DNA of 64,000 nt from Microthyrium microscopicum (lineage: Eukaryota > Ascomycota > Dothideomycetes > Microthyriales > Microthyriaceae), in contig MU004239.1 of the NCBI GenBank assembly GCA_010405405.1, positions 670,713 to 734,712 of the forward strand, given 5' to 3'. Below are positions 47,321 to 58,388 of this stretch, one piece after another; position 1 is the first letter of the stretch; every line of letters begins with the position of its first letter. The notes under the pieces are model-generated. The model saw nothing but the letters and a program-made list of their open reading frames with translations, was not told the origin of the DNA and ran no database searches. The translations under genes were made by a program, and so were the position numbers.

Positions 47321-48819
47321 ATGGCACCCAAAGCGCTTACCGACGATGAACTCCTAGCCCAACTCCAAGGCCTCAACACCAACGACAGCAGCACCCCCAA
47401 AGCAACCAAACCAAAGCCAAACCCCTCTTCCGCCGCCGACCCTCTGGCCGCTCTCGAATCGCTCGCAGCTGCGAAACCTCTATCCCGTCCCAACACCCCC
47501 AAACTCGCCGGTGCATCTCGCCGCTCTGGTACAACCACCACCACCAATTCCACTGGCGATGCGGCGCATACGCCAACCAGCAGCGCCCGCAACAGCGAAG
47601 ATCGCACACGTTCTGCAGCCCGACGCAGCGCAGAGAGCTCTACGCCACTCGCACATGAGTTGACGCCGACGAGCGAGGATGAGGTGCGGGAAGAGGAGCA
47701 GCAGAGCGGAGGAGGAGGGTGGTGGGGTGGACTGATGAGTGCGGCGAGCGCGGCGAGGAAACAGGCGGAGGCGGCAGTCAAGGAGATTCAGCGGAACGAG
47801 GAGGCGCAGAAGTGGGCGGAGCAGGTTCGTGGAGGGGCGGGAATGTTGACGAGTATTGGTATGTTGAAGACACAAACAGCTGAGAGTGGGAAAGCTAATG
47901 GAGTATGGTAGGAGGCGAGCTACGATCACGAGCACTGCCGACGTTCACGACGCTACTACATACAATTGCGCCGCCAATTTCACAGCACGAACGGTTGCAG
48001 ATCCACATAACGCATGATTTTGTTGGCTACCCAGCATTAGATCCGACTATCTATAATATCTTCAGCCGGGTCATGAACCAAGTCGAAGGTGGTGACCTGC
48101 TCGTCATCCAGCGCGGATCCGAGTCGCGAGGCCCAAGCGGTTCTTCAAACGCCGGCTGGAACGACGGGCCTTGGTGGCGTGATGGACAGAAGAAGCGCGA
48201 TCTGGGAATTATCAATGGCTTATCTGAGGGCACCAAGTTGACGCGCGTAAATGCCGAGGCCTACGCACAAGAATACTTCTCCTCTCGCGGCGGATTGGAA
48301 AACGCGCACAAGCAGGCGACCGAGATTCCCAACGAGGACAATCCAGTGCGCAGCAGTGATATATTCATCGCGATCCAGGCGATTGCCGTTGAAGACGACA
48401 ACACTTTGTTCCAGGTAGCTACAGCTGAAGAGAAAGATACGAGCGGTATGGTTGAGGATAAGGCGGATGAGCGCGTTTGCTTTGCTATCTATCTGCATGA
48501 TCCCGTGCACGGCATTACGTTCAGTACGGTCACCCAGTCCTTCCCTCGTAAGTGGGCCGAGTGGCTGGATGCTGAGCAGGATGTTGCTAGCGAAACGCAG
48601 TTGCCTGCTGAGATTTCTGAGATCGTGATGAATGGTGGCATTGATCCACGAGAGTGGGTGAGTGAGTGGGTAGAAGAGGCTATTGGCCTGGGTGTCGGCA
48701 TCATCGCGCAGCGATATGTTGCGAAGCGCATGGGCGTGGGTGAGGGTGGTATTGGAAAGGGTAAAGCTCGACAAGCAGCTGTCGAGTCGGGCGCTGGCGA
48801 GCTCGCGCGAGCGATGTAA
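47321..48819 (+). CDS. MTC1-like protein (maintenance of telomere capping family), 2 exons
   Basis: Exons 47321-47858 and 47912-48819, giving 481 aa. The start MAPKALTDDELLAQLQGL, an Ala/Ser/Thr/Pro-rich disordered region, GGWWGGLMSAASAARKQAEA and the conserved second half match the fungal family named after yeast MTC1. The second half includes GGELRSRALPTFTTLLHTIA, PISQHERLQIHITHDFVGYP and ISLYLHDP-like FAIYLHDPVHGI. In yeast the protein is linked genetically to cdc13 and associates with COPI vesicles, so the telomere name may mislead. The intron is needed: the first frame stops 51 nt after the donor, and the join makes GGELRS. An ATG 13 codons upstream lacks family similarity. Confidence 0.85.
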
Positions 48820-48927
48820 TATTGATGTTGGGTAACAGTCCTTGTATGGAGTATGGATGGGCGTTGAGCCTTTTTCTTTACGAAGCAAATATATGCTAAG
48901 TAGTCATGATTTCGTGAATGTAATTGT

Positions 48928-49247
48928 TCATTTCGTTCCCTTCTTCTTCGCGTCCCTTCCACCTGCACGATCTTTCTTGCCACCTTTGAGAATTTCGAGA
49001 TGGCCAGCTTTCTCCGCCAGATTCTTCTCCGTCAAAGCGGTGAGGCCAGATGTGTTTCTCTTTAGCATTTTACTTTTGCTGATTAGCTTGGCTTTCTTTG
49101 GTTTGATCACTTTTGCGCCTGGTCGTGGGCCAGAATTTTTAGATCTGGAGGAGTTAGTCTTGTGCTAATGGGGAATGTGTCTGATCTATACCTCTTGCCC
49201 TTTGCGAGAGCGGGATTGCTCGACTTTTTAATTGCGCCTTGAGCCAT
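48928..49247 (-). CDS. small basic DUF2462/UPF0390-like protein, 2 exons
   Basis: Exons 49247-49192 and 49144-48928, giving 90 aa. MAQGAIKKSSNPALAKGKR continues after the 47-nt intron with SKNSGPRPGAKVIKPKKAK. It ends with LTALTEKNLAEKAGHLEILK and GGKKDRAGG, the hallmark of this conserved small family. It is very lysine-rich and probably nuclear or nucleolar. Family members have been linked to ribosome biogenesis only loosely. It converges on the MTC1-like gene, 108 nt apart. Confidence 0.88.
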
Positions 49248-49879
49248 AATTACCTGCTGTTAAGTACGAGTGATAAGCAGGCAAACAGAGAAAGTGGTTG
49301 GAGTTTGATGGCTGATTTCCCCACCAAAAAAAAATCTGGAGTTGAGATGGAATCTACACTGGAGCTAATCTCGAATAAGGCTAGTGTGGCTTTTGGACTC
49401 AACACACCCCTGTCTAGTAAGTCGGCGTCAAGTCTCCTACGGTATCCGAGCTATCGCCAACTTCAACCCCTTTTTCTCCTGTTTACCTTTATTTCCCCTC
49501 TTGCAGGTATCAGAGACTTCGAAAGATTTCACACAAGACTTTGTATTTGGGTGAGCGGACTTCGAATCTACTGGAAGATATCTGTTTCTAAAATGGGGAT
49601 ATGGAGTTTCAGCAGAAAAAATCACCAATATCTAGGGCAGTAAGGAGAGTTATCAATACGTCGAAAGTGAATCAAAAAAAATTCTAGTATATGGAATCTT
49701 ACATTTTGATCAAGCGACGAAGGATGCAAAGTTCTATCTAACAAGACCAGACCATGAATATGCTTCTCTCATTACAGTAAGCCTTTCAAGAAATTGGTGA
49801 CAATGTTGTAGACAATCGTTCCTATCGCGGAAATATTAGCAACTTAGCAACCGGAATACTAGAAACTGTATGATTCAAA
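49248..49879. other. intergenic, no gene seen
   Basis: 630 nt with AT-rich patches near 49650-49700. Contains the promoter of the DUF2462-like gene and the 3' end of the cutinase gene. Confidence 0.45.
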
Positions 49880-50929
49880 CTAACCCCAAGGTTTAGACTG
49901 AGTCTTTGCTGCCGTAGTCATCGCAATCCATGCAGTATCATTAGAATTCTTGTATGATTTTGGAAGTGGCTGTCCACTAAATCCAGCAAGAATGAAGGCT
50001 ACTGAGTCCCTTTGATAAGCACCTTCAACATATGTAAGATGATTCTGGAATCCGGAGCCAGCAGGATCACAGACCTAGAAGCAAGGTTAGCCACGAAAAG
50101 ACAAGCGTAAGTTGAGACATACCGGATCGCCAGGAGCACAATTTTCTCTGAGCACAGCGTTGATAGCGCTAGGGAACGGAGGAGAATATGTGTTCATTGG
50201 ACCTTCGGTGCCTTTGAATCCAGGATCTCCAAACATGACAAACGCTTTAATCTTGGGTATAACACTCGCGTCCAGTTTAGGTCTTGGACTAGGTAATAAT
50301 GGTAGCGGCGCCCCTGGTGATGGTCCCAAAGCATTGTGCCATACACCTGCCCCTTGAGAGTAGCCGACGGCCACGAAGGTTTGGTCTGGGCATTCTTTGT
50401 TTTGGTTGTTCAGGCGATTGATAACGTCATCCATGCCTTGCTGAGGAGAATATTGAAGGTTGAAATTGGCTGGGTACTTTGATCATTGATTACAGTTAGT
50501 GCTACAACGAACAATCCGCCGAGTTCTCTCGTGGTATTACTCACCTGTACAGCATATCCTCTCGAGCCTGGCAGTGTCTTTGTTACAGAAGCGACCAAAG
50601 GGTCTCCAACGATGGTACCGAACGGTCCTGGCTCACCAGTTCCTCGAGCTGTAGTAGATGATTTAGCTCTAAAACTTTTGACAATGATAACCAGCCGGAG
50701 ACTAACCGACTATCAACTCGTATTTGGAACATCCTTTCGGCGCCGGCCCGTTGGTGACATTCCCGAACGACAATAGCAGTCCTCCAAGAATACCATTTGG
50801 TGCGAATGGATCGGTGCTAGTCCCCGAAGTAAACGGATCAGGCTTGGTTCCCGTGGGTGCTTGTGGCAAAGGTGTTGCAGAAACCAGAGCAATAGTTGCC
50901 ACGAGGGCAGTCAGGCGGTCGGCATGCAT
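49880..50929 (-). CDS. secreted cutinase-family esterase (CE5), 4 exons
   Basis: Exons 50929-50707, 50648-50545, 50476-50123 and 50074-49880, giving 291 aa. A signal peptide (MHADRLTALVATIALVSATP) is followed by a Pro/Thr/Ser linker. The catalytic domain then has YELIVGARGTGEPGPFGTIV (oxyanion region), the nucleophile motif VAVGYSQGAGV, and FVMFGDPG. Near the end are CAPGDPVCDPAGSGFQNHLT (catalytic Asp) and the His in HLTYVEGAY. This is the pattern of cutinases and acetylxylan esterases. It is longer than a typical cutinase because of the N-terminal linker. An insert of about 15 residues (LGPSPGAPLPLLPSPRP) after the nucleophile is unusual. It likely acts outside the cell on cutin or other esters. 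Confidence 0.93.
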
Positions 50930-51724
50930 ATCAAGTCCTAAAACTTAGGGATCTTGGTTGTCGTACTTGTTCAGGAGTTTCTTAGCACTTCATACTAGAT
51001 TTATGCCTCTCTCAACACGCACGGATCATGAATTTCGCGATACTCCTGCCATGTCTGATATAGCGTCAAACACTGAGGTGTATTTATGTTATCGTTAACT
51101 TATTTTCGGACGACTTTAACTGATTAGTAGAGGTATTTCTCATAGCAATTTGGGTAAGTTTGGGTAAACAATAACATGGGGGCAGATCAAGCTCATGGGA
51201 ACTCTGCTAAAGGCATTGATGATGTATATCTACGCTAGAACCAAATCGGGAATCCACATCGCCAAAAACACGAACCCAACCATGCAAATTACCAAGTAAT
51301 GCTTTCTTATCCATATGATTGGTTAGGAGACATGACAATTCTTAAAGTCTGAATGAGCTCAGACAATTCCAGCCACATATCCTAGACCCGAGCTTGAATT
51401 TGTTCAAATCAGTTACTTGGCCGATAATATTGAGCAAACCTGTTGAATTCATTCTCCTATTAACTCGAGAATTTCAACGCATACACAATACTTGCTGACC
51501 TTTCCAGATCAATATAATTTAGGGTTGTTGTGGGCTTGTGATTAGGTGGACCTGAATAGGTCAGTCAAGAACTCTCTGTATGGTTCCATAAGGCTCATTT
51601 AATCCGATACAATCCTCGATCAGAACCCCTTTCCTTGCCACCTTGAGAATCTCTGGAATTGTTATATCAACACTCGCATCGTAGCCCATAAGTCTCATAC
51701 AAACACTCAACAATCGAAAGGAAA
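50930..51724. promoter_or_regulatory. divergent promoter region of cutinase and SURNod19-like genes
   Basis: 800 nt between the starts of two secreted-protein genes that are transcribed apart. No specific site recognised. Confidence 0.45.
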
Positions 51725-51751
51725 ATGCTACAAATGCTACAAATGCTACAA
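51725..51751 (+). repeat. three exact copies of a 9-nt unit in the signal peptide
   Basis: ATGCTACAA is repeated three times in a row, then ATG again. It encodes Met-Leu-Gln units and supplies four in-frame ATG codons, so the true start and the signal-peptide length are uncertain. Confidence 0.9.
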
Positions 51752-53282
51752 ATGTTGTTACTAGGGACGTTAGGGCTCTCTATAGTCTCAGCTGTCCTTG
51801 CGCGCCCAGATGGCACAGCTGCTGGTTCCAAGATGAGCCTCATTCTAGCCAGTAAATACTCCTGTCAAGTTTTATCGCGGAGTTTCCGATTCATGCGACT
51901 AACATAAGATATCTTTAGGACAATCTGGCTATGGTAAAGTCGCAGATCCTCCAGGCGCAGCACCTCGTAGAGTAGACATGCCAGCCAGGTCAAAGATACC
52001 AGGAGCAAAGAGGGTTAAAATACGATCTGGTCCTTATCGCGTGCCAAACATGTCTACTAAAATTATGGGTCATGCTGGAATGTTGTGGAATTACCCAGAT
52101 ACCAAGGTTGAAAAGCCTTGCGATGGAGAATGTACACTCCTACAGCAACAAGCCGGGCTTGAGTATCCAAATGGCACCAATGGTAAGATCATCTCGCCTT
52201 TTCGCTTTATTTTCCTCGCGTTACGTAAGCCTTGCTAACATAGAGGTGCGCTTGAAGCAAATATTGACAGTGGAATGTGGTTAGTGTTAAGCCTAATGAT
52301 GCTTCACCTCAGCAAAGCTAACAGTTGTAAGGCTCCATCATATGGTTCACTTCAATCAAGGCCCGACTCGTTGGGATCCAGTGGCCTGGGACTACGGGAT
52401 GGCATGTATTCCTTTCTACCCAACAATGAACTCTCCAACCAAGTCGGAGCGATTTTATACCGCAGGCAACGAACGAAGTGTCTTCAATTACAATCCGCGA
52501 GATAACGGCCTTCAGTCCGGCTCAGGATACGCCCTCAAGAAAGAAGATCGATTCTCCTTCCTCGTGGAGCTGATGAACATGAACATGGAAGACAAAATAG
52601 TGTACATGACCATGACCTACGAATATCTGCCCGGTGCCCTACCGAAAAATTGGTACGAGACTAAGAGTGTATGGCTCGACGCTTTCCAGTGTGGAACATC
52701 AGAAGTCAAATCGCCTCAGCAGAATGGCAGTTTTTCAATAAGAAGTGGGCGGTGGTCGCCCAACTTCGAGGGTAAAGTGATATCAGCAATGGGCCATCTT
52801 CATGATGGAGGTGTCGAGGTTGATATTCAGATGACGGCGGACAAGTCGCTGTGTAAGACACAGACGCAGTATGCCGAAACACCAGAGTACATTTGGAGAG
52901 GAACTGATATGGGCACTGACAAGGTTGCTACTAAACACATATCGTCCATGAAGGGCTGCACGAACGCAGACGTCGGGCCGGTAGAGCTCAAAAAGGGGCA
53001 AAGCTGGATGGTCCAAGGAAATTATGATTTTGCGCAGCATGATGGTAACCTTGAGGGCGGGAAACAATCAGAGGTGAGTGACTTATAATGATAAACTTCG
53101 GTAATTTCTCCTTGCTGATGTGTAATTTTGAGCAGATCATGGCCATCGCTGTAGTCCTCATCCAGGTTTCTCCGGGACCATTATTGCCTCCAGGCAAAAC
53201 AGTAGCTGCTCCAAAAGCAGCAATGACTGGTCGGTGGATGCTGGAAGAAGATGGGTCATACAAGAGAAGTGTGTATGATTAG
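51725..53282 (+). CDS. secreted SURNod19-like protein, 5 exons
   Basis: Exons 51725-51851, 51919-52182, 52246-52279, 52332-53073 and 53136-53282, giving 437 aa. The hydrophobic start MLQMLQMLQMLLLGTLGLSI is a signal peptide. The core has NIDSGMWLHHMVHFNQGP, FYPTMNSPTKSERFYTAGNE and the Met/His motif ISAMGHLHDGGVEVDI. These match what I remember of the stress up-regulated Nod19 family, also common as secreted fungal proteins. His and Met patches may bind copper, but that is inference. The 34-nt exon 3 is well supported because it restores the Nod19 block. The C-terminal IMAIAVVLIQVSPGP also fits the family. Confidence 0.85.
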
Positions 53283-54078
53283 ACAGATTCGCTGGGCTAT
53301 GAGCGTACCTTTTAAATGCAGTTTCGTTGCCGTGAACACCAAATCTTTCTTCAAAGTAGATCTCGGAATCTTTGGACTCTGGTAATATATACAGTTGTCG
53401 CGTAGACGTCACCACTTGATAAGTAGGTACCTACACTTTACTTACTTGATACCGCTCTCATCTTACAGTGAATAGCTCATGATATCAGATCATCATATAA
53501 ATGCTGCAATCTCAAAGACTGCCCTGGAATCAGTCGATTTTTTGACTCGGTTGTTCTAATTATCTTCACCCTTCAAGCTTATTGTTAGTAGCTTGTTTAC
53601 ATAATACTGGATGGCTCGCACTCGAGCAAGTGTGGTGTCTCTGATCGTACTTCGGGGTCATCCACAAGGTGGCGTATTTCCCAACCTACTAAACACGAAC
53701 AGGATAGTTCAATCATTATACTCAGAGAAAAGCGCCTTAGTGTTGAGCGGAGTCACTAACTAATCTCAGACATTGCAGTTGACGGGGACATGGTGTCTAC
53801 CTACTGTGTTGGCATGTTCACTTTGATTTAGTCGCTTTAACGGCAAGTATTATAACTCTATTAGAACTTTACAGTGTATATGGCGATAACAACTACTGAG
53901 GCGCGCATCCTCATCCTCCTTTGCACCAATAACCAACCCTACATAGTCGCTTTCACGATTTTCAACGCCTTCGAAACCAGGCGTGATCTTACAGAATGTG
54001 AGAAAGCTTAAAAAGTGCCGACCTTCCATTAGTAAAGCTCCTAGTTTTCGTGTTGAAATACACCCACTATAGCACATC
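53283..54078. other. intergenic, no gene seen
   Basis: 800 nt between convergent genes. Short frames only; no repeat or RNA gene recognised. Confidence 0.45.
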
Positions 54079-55499
54079 TCACTGTTTTGGGGGATCTGGT
54101 TTCACAATTCCCGCAATACCAGCGCCTCTAATGGCGTTTAGGACCTGGTCTTTGATAGCTGTGTGTCCGGCCTCCTTGGGATGAAACATGGGAGTGCCAA
54201 TGCCACCACTGCCGCCACTGCCACTGCTGTCAAACGTTCCAAGTCCTCCTTGTGCGATGAGAGCTTGGATTTTATCAGTCTCTTGGCCCGGACCGTTTGG
54301 CCAATCCTGATTATTCTTATCCTGCGGTACATCGGTCGATAAGTTCCACAACCAGACGTCGTCGCTGTGGTAGTTATCATCCTTGGATTTACCTGGCTCG
54401 CAAAAGCGATGACCCTCAAATTGAGGAGATACATCGACATAATGGTCATTCGATCCAGATGGGTGGCGATAACCGTCGAGAACGTTGACATCCCATACGG
54501 CCCAATAATACTGCGAGTTGATAGCATCAACAAGACCATTGAGTGCTCTACGAAGCTCTTGACTGAGCTTCGGCTGACGACCACCCAACCAGCCTGGAAT
54601 TGCCCCAAAAGATAGATCATTACATGCCGTATCATCTTGATTGAAGAATTTGACGTAGCCTGTGAGAAATAGATCAAACCGGGGGTTAGGCTTGGTACGT
54701 AATTGACCTAAACTATCAACCATTGTCTCGCGAATCCATCCTCTCATTTTATCATGGTGGTAGTGGCGTCCTTTATGCGTGTCGCGCAGAGGCTGTTTTC
54801 TGCGTCGTCTTTGAAGTCTTTGCCGTAATCTACATTTGGATATGGTTGGTATATACAGGCTTCTGCAATGCCTGCAAAGCCAATATTTTTCCCGCCGACA
54901 GTGAGAGTCACTATTTCTGAGTTAGCGAGAACTCTTTGCGATTAAGACAAAGCATACTCAAGTTGATGTCCTTGCTAAGCTTCGCCATCTGTCTGTACTT
55001 TTCGTCGGTGTTGATATCCGAAATGTTGTGAAACTGAGAGCCGGAACATGCCACAAATTGATGATCTCGTGGTCCAGAAGTCCAGGTGCTATCGTCTTGC
55101 ATTTGGCGGCCCCATGCATGGGATACACGATGACAATTATCTTTGTTACTGTCGTACTGCGTCGCGGTGGAATATGCCTCTCCAGATGCCCTGGTAATGA
55201 TTAGAACGGTGCTCTGCCAAAGCACCTGAAGATCTCTTTATTCTTGGGGAGCATGAAACACAAAAAGGGAAGTACATAAAATAATAACCTGCTAGATTCT
55301 GCGCGATATAAAGGCCACAAGATCAACACACTTACCAGCTATCGCCAAAGGTCGCGAAATTCAAGGTTGGACACTCTGGATTGTTGATTTGGTTGTCGCA
55401 ATTTGCTAAACCGCCTTGATACCATGGTGCCTGAGCCGAAGGTGCTGCTAATGCCAGGAAATTAAGAGTCGATATGAAGGTCAGAAGCTGAGTAAGCAT
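54079..55499 (-). pseudogene. secreted SGNH/GDSL-type hydrolase with one frame break, 3 exons
   Basis: Exons 55499-55336, 55190-54958 and 54910-54079. A signal peptide (MLTQLLTFISTLNFLALAAP) is followed by NFATFGDSWASGEAYS, block I with the nucleophile Ser. Block II-III is MTLTVGGKNIGFAGI, and MFHPKEAGHTAIKDQ carries the catalytic His. This is the fungal SGNH esterase pattern. Within exon 3 the frame ends at DATTTMIK followed by TGA, while the rest (MRGWIRETMVDSLGQLRTKP to the end) continues one base off. A single extra A in the AAAA run near 54750 would give 409 aa without a gap. No intron fits there. It is either a homopolymer sequencing error or a young real mutation. Confidence 0.8.
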
Positions 55500-56417
55500 G
55501 ATTATGTCTGAAGAAGTTGAAGATAGAAGTAGCAGGCTTCAAAAGTGTAGTTTGGATATTGGTTGCATTATCGAATCGTCGACTTTATATCTTCAAGCTC
55601 CCTCCTACCTGTTAGTATATCAACCAAAGGCATGCTCTGAACCCGTTGATAGAAGTCCCAACAGTAATGCGCCCCCCAAAATGCTTGATGTTGGACTTTG
55701 CTCCAACATCTCGATCCAATTTCAGGCCTGCGGCATATCTTCAGGAGAACCTGCTACGGCGTCCAAGTGGCAGACATTCGAGCTTGGCAGATTTTCCAGC
55801 GATACAGATCTAAATGCCCTCCTAATGCTATTGTTCCTAGTGTCAAGGGACCGTCGATCTTGGTCTTGGATTGGCCCATTTTTTCTGCTTCACGTTGGTG
55901 TTGGAGCCAACTGATCGCAATTCTTGCCACAACAACATCTAAAAATATATAAACCGGCGGCGTAAGATATGGATTGTGTTGATAATGGTTCACGGTGCGG
56001 TGCTGAAAGACAAATTAGCGAATAAGAAGCTGCAAGAGTTGGTTGTATATAATTGCGGCGAAGCTAGGCGTGTAAGCGCCAGAGGTTTGGTGTCAGTTGG
56101 TGGCTTCATGTCTTTCCAACACCAACTGTTTTTATCAAGTTTGCTTGTCAACCTTACAACAACTTAGCTATTCGCGGATTGGTCTATTGTTACGGCGCGA
56201 AAGAACCAGGTGGCATCCAGCACTAGAATATAAGACTCTCACCATAATAACCGAGTTGGGTTATTTACCTCGCCTCTTGTCGCTCATTGTGAGACTTGGT
56301 ACTTTACACATCTCTTTACATACTCTATCACTTTTCTCATCCGCTTGCAGTAAACGAAGACAATCAAGGCTAAAACTCTTTCCATCTACATCGCACAAAT
56401 CTCTAGAAGCAGCTGTC
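55500..56417. promoter_or_regulatory. divergent promoter region
   Basis: 900 nt between the SGNH hydrolase start and the secreted Hsp70-like gene start. Several frames occur but none has coding character. Confidence 0.45.
55583..55589 (-). promoter_or_regulatory. TATA box of the SGNH hydrolase gene
   Basis: TATAAAG on the minus strand, about 85 nt upstream of the ATG at 55499. Confidence 0.5.
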
Positions 56418-57556
56418 ATGCTACTCACCTGCTTGGCAACAACCCTTTTTTGGGGGTATTCCCTCGCAAGTAATGCATATCAGCAACCAATAGGCATTGT
56501 AAAACCTCATACCTCAGGAATCGGCAAGCCCAAAGATAATTTTGGTATTGGCTTCGATTTCTCATCTACCTTTGTGTAAGCAGTCTTCGACTTGCTTTAA
56601 CATTAAATGGCTGATCACTATCATACAGCACTGTCGCAATAAGCTATCCGAATGGTACCAATCTTGGACTTGTAAAGAAGGCAACCAATAATGAGTACCG
56701 CCAAATCTTTCATCACTTGGCTTCATCCTCTTCTCAGCATACATCGCCCCCATATAACGACATAGGAGAAGGGTTCAGAGATCAACCTCGACAAATGTGG
56801 CGCGGCTTTCTGAAGCGCCTTGGTCAGCCGTCTTCAAATGAGGCTCGCATTCTGGGTGAGATGCTGAAAGAGATTATTCCAGAGGTAGAGGACAGGCTTG
56901 GGTACCCTATAACCCACGCGGCAGCTTCGTTCCCTCAGCTTATTGCCCTATACTCGGAAGATATCTGGGATGCTTTTGAGTGGGCAGGTCTTATCTATCA
57001 ACAGATCATCTGGATGTCACGACCGATACCAGATTTTAGCGCTGCATATGCTGGATTTGGATTCCAACTCTGCAAGGACTACAAAAACCCGGTAGCCTGT
57101 CAAAAAGAACAGGATGAGATCGACAATAGGGCCGACAGAGAATCAACTGTGAACGTTCTGCTGAACGATGACGCTCTCATGCTGGCGTGGCCAGTCATGT
57201 ACTCGCCTTACCAGTATTTCACATCAGGAGGAAATGTTGCTCAAGACTTCAATCTTGGTTTGAAAGCCTCAAAGTCCAGACCAGATTACTGGAATCTCAT
57301 AGGAATGAGACTTGAGGAATTTTTCCAGGCAACAGAATGGAAGTGGGAAGTTTACAAGCCGGAAAAGGTGTTTGTTTATGGTGAAGGAGTTTCTCTTGAG
57401 CTTTTAGACATTGTAAAGAAGGCCTGTTCGCGGAAGAATGCTCATCCCAAACTCTTTGTTGATGAGGCTGATACCTTAATGTTAGCGAAGGGCACCGCGG
57501 AGCTGGCGAAGCGCGACCTGTACTTATATCCTGGCAAACCTCATCCAAAGTTCTGA
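56418..57556 (+). CDS. secreted Hsp70/actin-like ATPase-fold protein, 2 exons
   Basis: Exons 56418-56575 and 56629-57556, giving 361 aa. The first 18-19 residues (MLLTCLATTLFWGYSLAS) form a signal peptide. FGIGFDFSSTFVTVAISYPN looks like the phosphate-1 loop of the actin/Hsp70 fold, where chaperones have GIDLGTT. EDRLGYPITHAAASFPQLI followed by a helix ending EWAGLI recalls Hsp70 sequence around the second phosphate region. KVFVYGEGVSLELLDIVKKA near the C-terminus recalls the adenosine-binding part. The protein is far shorter than Hsp70 and lacks the substrate-binding domain. The key Asp/Thr of the nucleotide site are altered, so ATP binding is uncertain. Such genes occur in several ascomycetes, by memory; role unknown. 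Confidence 0.75.
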
Positions 57557-57632
57557 ACTAGCGAGTCATTCGAGTCAATACAAAAATGGTTAAGGAAGGT
57601 TTTGCAATCTGGATATTGCTTCACTCAGATAT

Positions 57633-58388
57633 CTACTTGACAACCTCAAATTCGACGCCCTCGCCTTCAGGTACCATGGCTAGCATTTGTGGTTCTTCAC
57701 CAAAGCTCACTGGGCCTTTTCCGTACTTCTGAATACGCTCCTCTTCATCAAGCTTCCACGAAGCTTCGTATTGTCTTTCTCTAGCCCTGTCTTCCTGAGA
57801 CTCCCACTGCCGCAGTCTTATGCCTTCTAAGTCTGTTAGACTGCCATAACACCACCAAAATGTCCCGAGACACTTATCGGTCAAAGTGATGTGGTATCTT
57901 TCACCTTCCATGAGATCAACGGCCTCAAGCTTGTCCCGAGGAACCTCAAGCTGTGTCGTAAAGACCCCTTTGCCTGGTGGGGGAATAGTGACAAATTCCC
58001 AATCTTCTCTCAAATTATTCATATCGAAGAAAAAGTGTGGCCAATTGATCGGGTAGATTTCAATCTTTTTTTCGGAGTTATTACTGCAGATTATGTCTGC
58101 GAATGAGCGGTTTTCCAAGGAAGCCAACGGTGACAAGCGTTTTGCAAGAGTAATGCATTGGCCTGGGCGTGGAGTCTTGATGACCCGGGCAGTCACAACT
58201 ACGTAAAAAGAATTGGTAGACAACGACGACAGAGAGAGCTGCGAAGGCGAGGTGCTCAAGGTGAGGCCAATGGTAACTGATGGGGTTGATGACCTGAAGC
58301 ACTTTAGTAAGTAGGTACATAACAGGGTGTTATGGAATGACTTAGATGCGTACGTTCTGATGAGAATAGACTTTCCCCTTCCCGACAT
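57633..58388 (-). CDS. protein of unknown function, 231 aa, 2 exons
   Basis: Exons 58388-58354 and 58293-57633. The intron 58353-58294 has a GTACGC donor, TTACTAA branch point and TTCAG acceptor. It is exactly 60 nt and has no stop, so an unspliced form of 251 aa is also open. The spliced protein starts MSGRGKSILIRTSSTPSVTI. It has a predicted beta-rich N-half (SFYVVVTARVIKTPRPGQCI, VFTTQLEVPRDKLEAVDL, RYHITLTDKCLGTFWWCYG) and a charged helical C-half (QWESQEDRARERQYEASWKL). It looks cytosolic. I know similar fungal orphans but no function. Confidence 0.7.
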   Translation of the reverse strand: MSGRGKSILIRTYASKSFHNTLLCTYLLKCFRSSTPSVTIGLTLSTSPSQLSLSSLSTNSFYVVVTARVIKTPRPGQCITLAKRLSPLASLENRSFADIICSNNSEKKIEIYPINWPHFFFDMNNLREDWEFVTIPPPGKGVFTTQLEVPRDKLEAVDLMEGERYHITLTDKCLGTFWWCYGSLTDLEGIRLRQWESQEDRARERQYEASWKLDEEERIQKYGKGPVSFGEEPQMLAMVPEGEGVEFEVVK

